A DNA stretch of 64,000 bases, taken from contig NZ_CP087597.1 in the NCBI RefSeq assembly GCF_020990385.1, positions 16,001 to 80,000 of the forward strand. The letters are read 5' to 3'. A program made the position numbers and the translations under genes. The stretch is from Paracoccus sp. MA (lineage in GTDB: Bacteria; Pseudomonadota; Alphaproteobacteria; Rhodobacterales; Rhodobacteraceae). The notes beneath the pieces were generated by a model. It was given only the letters and a program-made list of their open reading frames with translations. It made no database searches and had not been told where the DNA came from. Of this stretch, positions 56,912-64,000 are shown piece by piece (the stretch's first letter is position 1; each line of letters opens with the position of its first letter).

Positions 56912-56931
56912 TCTTCCCCGCGGGGAAGATC
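56910..56931. repeat. parS-like palindrome copy 4 (after repB), extended to 22 bp
   Basis: The core CTTCCCCGCGGGGAAG is at 56913-56928. Symmetry extends 3 bp on both sides to a perfect 22-bp palindrome beginning and ending with GATC. It begins at the last bases of the repB stop codon. Confidence 0.82.
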
Positions 56932-57004
56932 CTGCCCCCGAGGGCGCGGGTTTCCGGGCCGGAAAAGGGGGTGCGGCGGGGGGCTGGAAAGCCCCCTTCC
57001 AGTG

Positions 57005-57034
57005 ATCCGCAAAATGGGGATATTCTGCGGATAA
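57005..57034. repeat. Inverted repeat with DnaA-box-like site
   Basis: ATCCGCA (57005-57011) and TGCGGAT (57026-57032) are perfect inverted copies. TGCGGATAA (57026-57034) read in reverse is TTATCCGCA, one base from the DnaA box TTATCCACA. It lies 20-50 bp before the next gene and could be an operator or a secondary origin element. Confidence 0.4.
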
Positions 57035-57056
57035 GATTGCTTGCAGGTCGGGAAAC

Positions 57057-58040
57057 ATGCCATCCGCTTCGGACATGGAATATCACGGAACACGGGGGGT
57101 GCGCCAGCTTTTTGATGCGGGTGCGTGGCTTTCCGCCCAGGCCGGGCTGGCCGCCGATTTGGCGCGCGCGGCCTTCGCGCTGGGGCGGCTGGAGGGCGCG
57201 CTGGCGGCGCTGGAGCCCGAGGCGCGGGCCGGCGCCAACCGGCGGCTGGCGCTGGTCGAGGTCGAGGCGATGCTTTGGGCCCAGGGCACGCCCCTGCGCC
57301 GCGAGGAGATCGGCCGCGACCTGATGGAGGCGCGGGCCGGCGCCGATCTGGAGGCGATGCGGCTGGCGCGCTGGGGCATCCGGCGGCTGGAGGGGCAGGG
57401 CGATCCGCGCGACCTGCGCGGCTTTCTGGGCCTGCACCGGGCCGAGGTCTCGGGCCTGGACGACCTGCTGGCGCTGCGGCCGACGGGGCAGGATTTCGAC
57501 GCCGCCGTCGGCGAGTTCCGCGAGCTTGCGGCGCAGGTCTCGGGGCTGGAGCCGCTGGCGCGGGCCCCGGCGCTACGGGTGCTGTGGCGGCTTTGCGGGC
57601 TGTCGGCGCCCGAGCTGCTGGCCGAGCCCGCCACCTGGACGGCGCGCGACATGGCCGCGGGCTGCGAGGCGCTGCGCTTCGTGCCGCTGGGCCGGCATGG
57701 CCGCGCCGTCTGGGTCGATGCCGGCACGCCCGCCGAGCGCATGGCGGGGCATCTGGCGGCGGTGACGGCCGGCATCGCCGATGCGCGGCACGAGCTGGCG
57801 CGGGTGGCGGAGTGGCAGGCCCGGGCGCTGGCGGCGGTGGCGCGCATCAAGGGCGACAATCCGGGCCGGGTGGTCCGGGCGCTGGCCGCGCATCCGCTGC
57901 TGAGCGCGGCGATGCTGGAGGAAAGCGCCGGCATCAGCCGCGACACCGCCGAGCGGCTGCTGGCGCGGATGCGCGACCTGGGGCTGGCGCGCGAGATCAC
58001 CGGCGGGCGGCGGTTCCGGCTGTGGGTGCTGGCGGGCTGA
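57057..58040 (+). CDS. Replicon-associated helix-turn-helix protein (DUF1612-like)
   Basis: A 327-aa, Ala/Leu/Arg-rich, mostly helical protein. The C-terminal part has a clear winged-helix-like element: HPLLSAAMLEESAGISRDTA then ERLLARMRDLGLAREITGGR. The N-terminal half has LVEVEAMLWAQGTPLRREEI followed by GRDL and a GFLGLHRAEVSGL segment. This resembles plasmid-borne DUF1612/HTH proteins of rhizobia and Rhodobacterales, but I am not certain. It follows repAB by 145 bp. Its 3' end overlaps the convergent AraC gene by 44 nt. Confidence 0.65.
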   Translation: MPSASDMEYHGTRGVRQLFDAGAWLSAQAGLAADLARAAFALGRLEGALAALEPEARAGANRRLALVEVEAMLWAQGTPLRREEIGRDLMEARAGADLEAMRLARWGIRRLEGQGDPRDLRGFLGLHRAEVSGLDDLLALRPTGQDFDAAVGEFRELAAQVSGLEPLARAPALRVLWRLCGLSAPELLAEPATWTARDMAAGCEALRFVPLGRHGRAVWVDAGTPAERMAGHLAAVTAGIADARHELARVAEWQARALAAVARIKGDNPGRVVRALAAHPLLSAAMLEESAGISRDTAERLLARMRDLGLAREITGGRRFRLWVLAG

Positions 58041-59019
58041 GCGCGTCGCGGCGGAAGGCGGCGGGCGTGGTGCCGGCGAGCTTGAGGAAGGCGCGGTGGA
58101 AGGCGCTGGGTTCGCCATAGCCGAGCCGGGCGGCGATCTCGGCCACGCTGAGCGCGGTTTCGCGCAGAAGCTGGCGGGCGCGCATCAGGCGGATCTCGGC
58201 GCGGATGGCGGCGAAGCCCTGGCCCTCGGCCCGCAGGCGACGGCGCAGGGTGGCGGGGGCCAGGCGCAGCTCGGCGGCGAGGCGGTCGAAATCGGGCCAG
58301 TCCTCGGGCGGGGCGGCGCGCAGCCGGGCGCGGATCCGCGCCGACAGCCCCTGGTCGTGGCGATAGCGCAGCAGGATATTGGCGGGGGCGCCGCGCAGGA
58401 AGGTTTCCAGCGCCTTTTCGCTGCGGATGGTCGGCAGGGACAGGTAGCTGGCGGCAAAGGTCAGGCGGCTGGCGGGCTGGCCGAAATGCACCGGGGCGCC
58501 GAAGAACTGGTGGTAGTCGCGGCGGTTTTCCGGTGCGGGGCAGGCGAAATCGACCTGCATCAGCGGGATGCGGCGGCCGATCAGCCAGCACATCACCCCC
58601 AGCAGGATCAGCCAATAGGTGCGATAGGCGAAGGCGCGGCGCGGCGGGCCGGCGTCGCCCAGCACGATCTCGGCCTGGCCGTCGCGCAGGCGCAGCGTGC
58701 CGGTCGGGTCGTCGAGGGTGACGGACAGGAACAGCAGCGCCCGGCGCAGCGCGCGCTCCAGCGTGCCGGCATGCAGGACCGCATGGCAGAGCAGCTGGAA
58801 GCTGCCGGGGCGCATGGGGCGGGCGGCCTCGTCGAAGAACTCGTCGCGGATCCGCTCGGCGATGGCGAGCCAGAGCCTGCCGTATTGCAGGTTCGAGACC
58901 GGCTCGCCCAAGGCCGCGATGCCGGCATGGGCCAAGAGCGGCGCCGGGTCGATGCCGCGGCGGTGCAGGCAGTCCAGCGCGTCCTCGACGAAGCCGGGGG
59001 AGATGGTGCGGCGTTCCAT
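57997..59019 (-). CDS. AraC family transcriptional regulator
   Basis: A 340-aa regulator. The N-terminal ligand domain (about residues 15-200; arabinose-binding-like, with NLQYGRLWLAIAERI) is followed by a C-terminal AraC DNA-binding domain with LRLAPATLRRRLRAEGQGFA and SVAEIAARLGYGEPSAFHRA then FLKLAGTTPAAFR. The start is ATG 59019. It is divergent from the acyl-CoA synthetase operon and probably controls it; the family includes OruR/ArgR-like activators. Its end overlaps the gene at 57057-58040. Confidence 0.85.
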   Translation of the reverse strand: MERRTISPGFVEDALDCLHRRGIDPAPLLAHAGIAALGEPVSNLQYGRLWLAIAERIRDEFFDEAARPMRPGSFQLLCHAVLHAGTLERALRRALLFLSVTLDDPTGTLRLRDGQAEIVLGDAGPPRRAFAYRTYWLILLGVMCWLIGRRIPLMQVDFACPAPENRRDYHQFFGAPVHFGQPASRLTFAASYLSLPTIRSEKALETFLRGAPANILLRYRHDQGLSARIRARLRAAPPEDWPDFDRLAAELRLAPATLRRRLRAEGQGFAAIRAEIRLMRARQLLRETALSVAEIAARLGYGEPSAFHRAFLKLAGTTPAAFRRDALSPPAPTAGTAARR

Positions 59020-59028
59020 GGCGGCCGT

Positions 59029-59077
59029 ATTGCAAAACCGATCAGATATTCTGGCCGCGAATGTCATTGTTTGCAAT
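59029..59077. promoter_or_regulatory. Inverted repeat in the araC-type/acyl-CoA operon intergenic region
   Basis: ATTGCAAA (59029-59036) and TTTGCAAT (59070-59077) are perfect inverted copies, 41 bp centre to centre (about four helical turns). They lie between the divergent regulator and the acyl-CoA synthetase gene, a typical place for a dimeric AraC-type site. Binding is inferred. Confidence 0.5.
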
Positions 59078-59147
59078 GCATCCGGCGCTAAGCTGCCGCC
59101 GAACTCGAGGAGCCCGCGGGAATGCGGGAGAGTTGAGGAGGAAAGAC

Positions 59148-60812
59148 ATGTCTGCGACGACCCTGTCCCGGTCGCGGCCCGGCTATGAGCAGGCCGTGGC
59201 GCAATTCCGCATCGAGGACGCCATCGCCGGGCTGCGCGGCGACCTGGAGACCGGGCTGAACGCCTGCGTCGAATGCTGCGACCGCCATTGCGGCGCGGAT
59301 CGGGTGGCGCTGCGCTGCCTCTCGGCCGACGAGGCGCTGACGGAATACACATTCGAGGATCTGCGCGCGCTGTCGGCGCGGGCGGCGAACCTGATGCGCG
59401 ACAAGGGCGTCCGGCCGGGCGACGTGGTGGCCGGGCTGCTGCCGCGCACCGTCGAGCTGGTCGCGACGGTGCTGGGCGCCTGGCGGCTGGGCGCGGTCTA
59501 TCAGCCGCTGTTCACCGCCTTCGGTCCCAAGGCCATCGAGCACCGGCTGAAGACCAGCGGCGCCAAGCTGGTGGTGACGAATGCCGCGCAGCGGCCCAAG
59601 CTGGACGAGGTCGAGGATTGCCCGCTGGTCGCCACCCTGCGCGGCGAGGCGCCGCTGGCGCCGGGCGACGTGGATTTCCGCGAGGCGCTGGCCATGGCCT
59701 CGGACGCATTCGAGCCGGTGATGCGGCGCGGCGAGGACCTGTTCATGATGATGTCAACCTCGGGCACTACCGGGCTGCCCAAGGGGGTGCCGGTGCCGCT
59801 GCGGGCGCTGCTGGCCTTCGGCGCCTATATGCGCGACGCCATCGACCTGCGCGAGACGGACGTGTTCTGGAACATCGCCGATCCGGGCTGGGCCTATGGG
59901 CTTTACTACGCGCTGACCGGGCCCTTGCTGCTGGGCCAGCCGACGATCTTCTACGAGGGCGGCTTTACCGCCGAGAGCACCTATCGCATCATCGGGCGCA
60001 TGGGGGTGACGAGCCTTGCCGGCTCGCCCACCGCCTACCGGCTGCTGATCGCGGCGGGGCCGGAGGCGGCCGCGGCGGTCAAGGGGCAGCTGCGGGTGGT
60101 CAGTTCCGCCGGCGAGCCCCTGAACCCCGAGATCATCCGCTGGTTCGGCGAGCATCTTTCGGTGCCGATCCACGACCATTATGGCCAGACCGAGATGGGC
60201 ATGTGCGTGAACAACCATCACGGGCTGGAGCATCCGGTGCGTCCGGGCTCGGCGGGCCTGGCCATGCCGGGCTATCGCGTGGTGGTGCTGGACGATGCGG
60301 GCTGCGAATTGGGGCCGAACCAGCCGGGCGTGCTGGCCATCGACATGAAGCGTTCGCCGCTGATGTGGTTCTCGGGCTATCTGAACCAGGCGACGCCGGC
60401 CCTGGCGGGGGGCTATTACCGCACCGGCGACAGCGTGGAGTTCGAGCCGGACGGGTCGATCAGCTTCATCGGCCGGTCGGACGACGTCATCACCTCCTCG
60501 GGCTATCGCATCGGGCCCTTCGACGTGGAAAGCGCGCTGATCGAGCATCCCGCTGTGGTCGAGGCGGCGGTGGTCGGCGTGCCCGACCCCGAGCGGACCG
60601 AGATCGTGAAAGCCTTCGTCGTGCTGGCCAAGGGGGCCGAGGGGACCGAGGCGCTGCGCGAGGAACTGGCGCAGCATGTCAAGAAACGCTTGTCGGCCCA
60701 TGCCTATCCCCGGATGATCGATTTCGTCGCCGACCTGCCCAAGACGCCGAGCGGCAAGATCCAGCGTTTCATCCTGCGCAAGGCGGAAGTCGAGAAACTG
60801 GCCCGGGAGTAA
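59148..60812 (+). CDS. Acyl-CoA synthetase (AMP-forming, acetyl/short-chain type)
   Basis: A 554-aa adenylate-forming ligase activating a carboxylic acid to its CoA thioester. The P-loop is [16 protein letters not shown], the A5 region is [12 protein letters not shown], the hinge region has [20 protein letters not shown] followed by RSDD, and the catalytic lysine lies in [24 protein letters not shown] precedes ATG 59148. The substrate is not identifiable from sequence; the operon suggests a short or branched acid. Confidence 0.9.
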   Translation: MSATTLSRSRPGYEQAVAQFRIEDAIAGLRGDLETGLNACVECCDRHCGADRVALRCLSADEALTEYTFEDLRALSARAANLMRDKGVRPGDVVAGLLPRTVELVATVLGAWRLGAVYQPLFTAFGPKAIEHRLKTSGAKLVVTNAAQRPKLDEVEDCPLVATLRGEAPLAPGDVDFREALAMASDAFEPVMRRGEDLFMMMSTSGTTGLPKGVPVPLRALLAFGAYMRDAIDLRETDVFWNIADPGWAYGLYYALTGPLLLGQPTIFYEGGFTAESTYRIIGRMGVTSLAGSPTAYRLLIAAGPEAAAAVKGQLRVVSSAGEPLNPEIIRWFGEHLSVPIHDHYGQTEMGMCVNNHHGLEHPVRPGSAGLAMPGYRVVVLDDAGCELGPNQPGVLAIDMKRSPLMWFSGYLNQATPALAGGYYRTGDSVEFEPDGSISFIGRSDDVITSSGYRIGPFDVESALIEHPAVVEAAVVGVPDPERTEIVKAFVVLAKGAEGTEALREELAQHVKKRLSAHAYPRMIDFVADLPKTPSGKIQRFILRKAEVEKLARE

Positions 60813-60819
60813 GGACATC

Positions 60820-61587
60820 ATGCAGATCGAGAACAGGGTTTTTCTGGTCACCGGCGCCGGCTCCGGCCTTGGCGCGGCGGTGGCGCGCATGGCGGTGGGC
60901 GCCGGCGCGCGGGCGGTGCTGCTGGACGTCAATGCCGATTCCGGCGCGGCCATGGCAGCGGAACTGGGCGCGGCGGCGCGTTTCGTCAGGACCGACGTGA
61001 CCAGCGGCCCGGAGGGCGAGGCGGCGGTGGCCGCGGCGCTGGAGGCCTTCGGCCGGATCGACGTGGCGGTGAACTGCGCCGGCGTGGCGCCGGGCGAGAA
61101 GATCGTCGGGCGCGAGGGGCCGCACGGGCTGGAGAGTTTCGCCCGCGCCATCCAGATCAACCTGGTCGGCACCTTCAACATGCTGCGGCTGGCCGCCGAT
61201 GCCATGGCGAAGAACGCGCCGGGCGAGGGCGGCGAGCGCGGGGTGATCGTCAACACCGCCTCGATCGCGGCCTATGACGGGCAGATCGGGCAGGCGGCCT
61301 ATGCGGCCTCGAAGGGCGGTGTTGCGGCGCTGACCCTGCCGGCGGCGCGGGAACTGGCGCGGCACGGCATCAGGGTGGTGACCATCGCGCCGGGCATCTT
61401 TGCCACGCCGATGATGGCCGGGCTGCCGCAGGAGGTGCAGGACAGCCTGGGCGCCAATGTGCCTTTCCCGCCGCGGCTGGGCAATCCGGCGGAATATGCG
61501 GCGCTGGTGCGCCATATCGTCGAAAACCAGATGCTGAACGGCGAGGTCATCCGGCTGGACGGCGCGCTGCGCATGGCACCGAAATAA
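60820..61587 (+). CDS. SDR-family 3-hydroxyacyl-CoA dehydrogenase (HSD17B10-like)
   Basis: A 255-aa short-chain dehydrogenase. The NAD site is [17 protein letters not shown], the acid after strand 2 is in LLDVNAD, and the catalytic Ser-Tyr-Lys appears as [20 protein letters not shown] followed by KGG. The segment [20 protein letters not shown] resembles the mitochondrial type II 3-hydroxyacyl-CoA dehydrogenase, which oxidises 2-methyl-3-hydroxybutyryl-CoA. Second gene of the acyl-CoA operon. Confidence 0.88.
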   Translation: MQIENRVFLVTGAGSGLGAAVARMAVGAGARAVLLDVNADSGAAMAAELGAAARFVRTDVTSGPEGEAAVAAALEAFGRIDVAVNCAGVAPGEKIVGREGPHGLESFARAIQINLVGTFNMLRLAADAMAKNAPGEGGERGVIVNTASIAAYDGQIGQAAYAASKGGVAALTLPAARELARHGIRVVTIAPGIFATPMMAGLPQEVQDSLGANVPFPPRLGNPAEYAALVRHIVENQMLNGEVIRLDGALRMAPK

Positions 61588-61599
61588 GGGGGGTTCATC

Positions 61600-62781
61600 A
61601 TGGATAGCGATCCGATTGTCATCGCGGGCGCGGCCCGCACGCCGATGGGCGGCTTTCAGGGCGATTTCGCCGGGGTCGAGGCCGCCGCGCTGGGCGCGAC
61701 CGCGATCAAGGCGGCGCTGGGCGGGCTGGACCCGCAGGCGGTGGACGAGATCATCATGGGCTGCGTGCTGCCCGCCGGCCAGGGCCAGGCCCCGGCGCGG
61801 CAGGCGGCGCTGGGCGCGGGCCTGCCGCTGGGCGCCGGCGCCACGACCGTCAACAAGATGTGCGGATCGGGCATGAAGGCGGCGATGCTGGGCCATGACC
61901 TGATTGTCGCCGGCTCCGCCGAGGTGGTGGTGGCGGGCGGCATGGAGAGCATGTCGAACGCGCCCTATCTGCTGCCCAAAGCGCGCGGCGGCTATCGCAT
62001 GGGCCATGGCCAGGTGATGGACCACATGTTCCTGGACGGGCTGGAGGATGCCTATGACAAGGGCCGGCTGATGGGCACCTTCGCCGAGGATTGCGCGGAA
62101 GCCTATCAGTTCACCCGCGAGGCGCAGGACGAATTCGCGATTTCCTCTCTGACCCGGGCGCAGAAGGCGATTGCCGCCGGGCATTTCGCGGGCGAGATCG
62201 CGCCGGTGACGGTCAGGGGCCGCGGCGGCGAGACGGTCGTGGATACCGACGAGCAGCCGGGCAAGGCGCGGCTGGACAAGATCCCGACGCTGAAGCCCGC
62301 CTTCCGGCCGGGGGGCACGGTGACGGCGGCGAATTCCTCGTCGATCTCGGACGGGGCGGCGGCGCTGGTCTTGATGCGGGCCTCCGAGGCCGAGCGGCGC
62401 GGGCTGACTCCGCGGGCGCGGATCCTTGGGCACGCGACCTTCGCCGACAAGCCCAGCCTGTTTCCGACCGCGCCCATCGGCTCGGTCCGGCGCTTGCTGG
62501 AGCGGACCGGGACGGCGCTTTCGGATTACGACCTCTTCGAGGTGAACGAGGCTTTCGCGGTGGTCGCCATGGCGGCGATGCGCGATCTTGGCCTGTCGCA
62601 TGAGGTGGTCAACGTGCATGGCGGCGCCTGCGCGCTGGGCCATCCCATCGGCGCATCCGGCGCGCGGGTGCTGGTGACGCTGCTGGCGGCGCTGGAGACG
62701 CATGGCGGCAAGCGCGGCATCGCGTCCCTGTGCATCGGCGGCGGCGAGGCGACGGCGGTGGCCATCGAGAGGATGCCATGA
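61600..62781 (+). CDS. Acetyl-CoA C-acyltransferase (thiolase)
   Basis: A 393-aa thiolase. The nucleophile Cys lies in [11 protein letters not shown] near residue 88; the other active-site motifs are [31 protein letters not shown] and [12 protein letters not shown]. It cleaves the 3-ketoacyl-CoA made by the preceding dehydrogenase. Its stop overlaps the acyl-CoA dehydrogenase start. Confidence 0.94.
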   Translation: MDSDPIVIAGAARTPMGGFQGDFAGVEAAALGATAIKAALGGLDPQAVDEIIMGCVLPAGQGQAPARQAALGAGLPLGAGATTVNKMCGSGMKAAMLGHDLIVAGSAEVVVAGGMESMSNAPYLLPKARGGYRMGHGQVMDHMFLDGLEDAYDKGRLMGTFAEDCAEAYQFTREAQDEFAISSLTRAQKAIAAGHFAGEIAPVTVRGRGGETVVDTDEQPGKARLDKIPTLKPAFRPGGTVTAANSSSISDGAAALVLMRASEAERRGLTPRARILGHATFADKPSLFPTAPIGSVRRLLERTGTALSDYDLFEVNEAFAVVAMAAMRDLGLSHEVVNVHGGACALGHPIGASGARVLVTLLAALETHGGKRGIASLCIGGGEATAVAIERMP

Positions 62782-63905
62782 TGCTGACCGAGGAACAGGA
62801 ACAGATCCGCGACGCTGCCCGCGACTTTGCGCGCGAACGGCTGGCGCCGGGGGCGGCGCAGCGCGACCGCGAGCATGCCTTTCCGCGCGCCGAGCTGACC
62901 GAGATGGGCGAACTGGGCTTTCTGGGCATGCTGGTGCCCGAGGAACATGGCGGGTCCGAGACCGGCGCGGTCGCCTATGCGCTGGCGCTGGAGGAGATCG
63001 CGGCGGCGGACGGGGCATGCTCGACCATCATGTCGGTGCACAGCTCGGTCGGCTGCGTGCCGATCCTGCGCTTCGGCACCGACGAACAGAAGGCGCGCTT
63101 CCTGCCGAAGATGGCCAGCGGCGAGTGGATCGGCGGTTTCGCGCTGACCGAGCCGCATGCCGGCTCGGACGCTTCGAACCTGCGCACCAAGGCGCGGCGC
63201 GAGGGCGACCATTACGTCATCGACGGGGCCAAGCAGTTCATCACCTCGGGCAAGAACGGCAAGGTGGTGATCGTCTTTGCGGTGACGGATGCGGCGGCCG
63301 GCAAGAAGGGGATTTCCGCCTTCATCGTGCCGACGGATACGCCGGGCTACGAGGTGGTCTCGGTCGAGCACAAGCTGGGGCAGCACAGCTCGGACACCTG
63401 CGCGCTGGCCTTTACCGGCATGCGCGTGCCGGTCGAGAACCGGCTGGGGGCGGAGGGCGAGGGCTACAAGATCGCGCTGTCGAACCTGGAGGGCGGGCGC
63501 ATCGGCATCGCCGCGCAGGCGGTCGGCATGGCGCGCGGCGCCTATGAGGCGGCCCTGGCCTATGCGCGGGAACGCATCACCTTTGGCCGGCCGATCATCG
63601 AGCATCAGGCGGTGGCCTTCAAGCTCGCCGACATGGCGACGCAGATCGACGCGGCGCGGCTGATGGTGCTGCGCGCCGCCATGCTGCGCGAGGCCGGCAA
63701 GCCCTGCCTGACCGAGGCCAGCATGGCCAAGCTTTTCGCCTCGGAAATGGCGGAAAGGGTCTGTTCGGCGGCGATCCAGCTGCATGGCGGCTATGGCTAC
63801 CTGGCCGATTACCCGGTCGAGCGCATCTATCGCGACGTGCGCGTCTGTCAGATCTATGAGGGCACGAGCGAGGTGCAGCGCCTCGTCATCGCCCGCAACC
63901 TGTGA
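62778..63905 (+). CDS. Acyl-CoA dehydrogenase
   Basis: A 375-aa FAD-dependent dehydrogenase. Conserved blocks are [33 protein letters not shown] and [17 protein letters not shown]. The catalytic base is the Glu in [17 protein letters not shown]. Residues near [17 protein letters not shown] fit short/branched-chain acyl-CoA dehydrogenases. Two adjacent ATGs occur (62778, 62781); the first overlaps the thiolase stop. Confidence 0.93.
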   Translation: MMLTEEQEQIRDAARDFARERLAPGAAQRDREHAFPRAELTEMGELGFLGMLVPEEHGGSETGAVAYALALEEIAAADGACSTIMSVHSSVGCVPILRFGTDEQKARFLPKMASGEWIGGFALTEPHAGSDASNLRTKARREGDHYVIDGAKQFITSGKNGKVVIVFAVTDAAAGKKGISAFIVPTDTPGYEVVSVEHKLGQHSSDTCALAFTGMRVPVENRLGAEGEGYKIALSNLEGGRIGIAAQAVGMARGAYEAALAYARERITFGRPIIEHQAVAFKLADMATQIDAARLMVLRAAMLREAGKPCLTEASMAKLFASEMAERVCSAAIQLHGGYGYLADYPVERIYRDVRVCQIYEGTSEVQRLVIARNL

Positions 63906-63914
63906 GGGGGGAGC

Positions 63915-64000
63915 ATGGCTGAACTGATCGAGATCACGCGGGAGGGCCGGGTGGCGCTGATCCGGCTGAACCGGCCCGAGGCGCTGAACGCACTGGACTC
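63915..64000 (+). CDS. Enoyl-CoA hydratase/isomerase, 5' end only
   Basis: Only the first 28 codons are in the window. They begin MAELIEITREGRVALIRLNR followed by PEALNALD, the usual N-terminus of crotonase-family enoyl-CoA hydratases. GGGGGGAG precedes ATG 63915, 9 nt after the acyl-CoA dehydrogenase stop. It completes the beta-oxidation set; the gene continues past 64000. Confidence 0.85.
   Translation, partial: MAELIEITREGRVALIRLNRPEALNALD

Noticed and set aside
56975..56999. GC-rich hairpin (GGGGGCT...AGCCCCC) after repB considered as a terminator.
   Set aside because: The stem is good but no T-run follows, and the next gene lies in the same direction; left as simple secondary structure.
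60769..63018. A 749-codon minus-strand frame opposite the acyl-CoA operon.
   Set aside because: It lies across several genes with clear catalytic motifs on the plus strand.

Overview
The window is about 64 kb of GC-rich alphaproteobacterial DNA, most likely from a Paracoccus-like member of the Rhodobacteraceae. This placement is an inference. It rests on base composition, dense operons whose genes overlap at ATGA/GTGA junctions, a bioBFDAGC biotin operon with a BioR-type regulator, an EnuR-controlled ehu/eut/doe ectoine operon, an HvrA-like H-NS protein and a replication module with a DnaA-N-domain initiator. A rep/par module beside ordinary metabolic genes suggests a chromid or megaplasmid. 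No tRNA, rRNA, CRISPR array, phage or insertion sequence was seen.

Region by region: 1-6051 (minus strand) has a three-gene disaccharide locus (GH32-like hydrolase, HAD sugar-phosphatase, GT4 synthase cut by the window edge) resembling mannosylfructose- or sucrose-phosphate synthesis, then a periplasmic glucan protein (OpgG/D) and a cytochrome b561. 6111-12729 (plus) is a coupled six-gene operon starting at a promoter so close to the ATG that its mRNA may be leaderless: CDP-alcohol phosphatidyltransferase, membrane phospho/sulfo-transferase, NMT1-type ABC transporter with a double-length permease, and a GT4 glycosyltransferase. 12760-13263 is a SleB-type lipoprotein hydrolase. 13467-25644 (minus) is a 12-gene operon for ectoine/5-hydroxyectoine uptake and breakdown, headed by the regulator EnuR.

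25774-35437 carries an AlkX/YcaQ DNA glycosylase, an H-NS protein, an agmatinase-family ureohydrolase, an orphan enterochelin-esterase-like protein, two tiny proteins, a PlsC/CdsA/CDP-alcohol transferase lipid trio and ilvD. 35529-39607 (minus) carries a pirin, gluconate kinase and permease, a small unknown protein and a FadR-type regulator divergent from 39822-46203, which encodes D- and L-lactate oxidation (dld, lldP, lldEFG). 46252-52857 has a 2H phosphoesterase, bioR and the convergent bioBFDAGC operon.

52997-58040 has a PepSY protein and the replication/partition module: a DnaA-like initiator, a 485-bp origin candidate with short repeats, RepA (ParA) and RepB (ParB). Four copies of the palindrome CTTCCCC-NN-GGGGAAG lie in and just after repA/repB and are the best candidate centromere (parS) sites; this is the most interesting signal in the window. 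57997-64000 ends with an AraC regulator divergent from an acyl-CoA synthetase, 3-hydroxyacyl-CoA dehydrogenase, thiolase, acyl-CoA dehydrogenase and enoyl-CoA hydratase operon for short or branched acyl-CoA oxidation. A recurring theme is osmolytes: ectoine catabolism, a probable fructosyl-disaccharide solute and periplasmic glucan.
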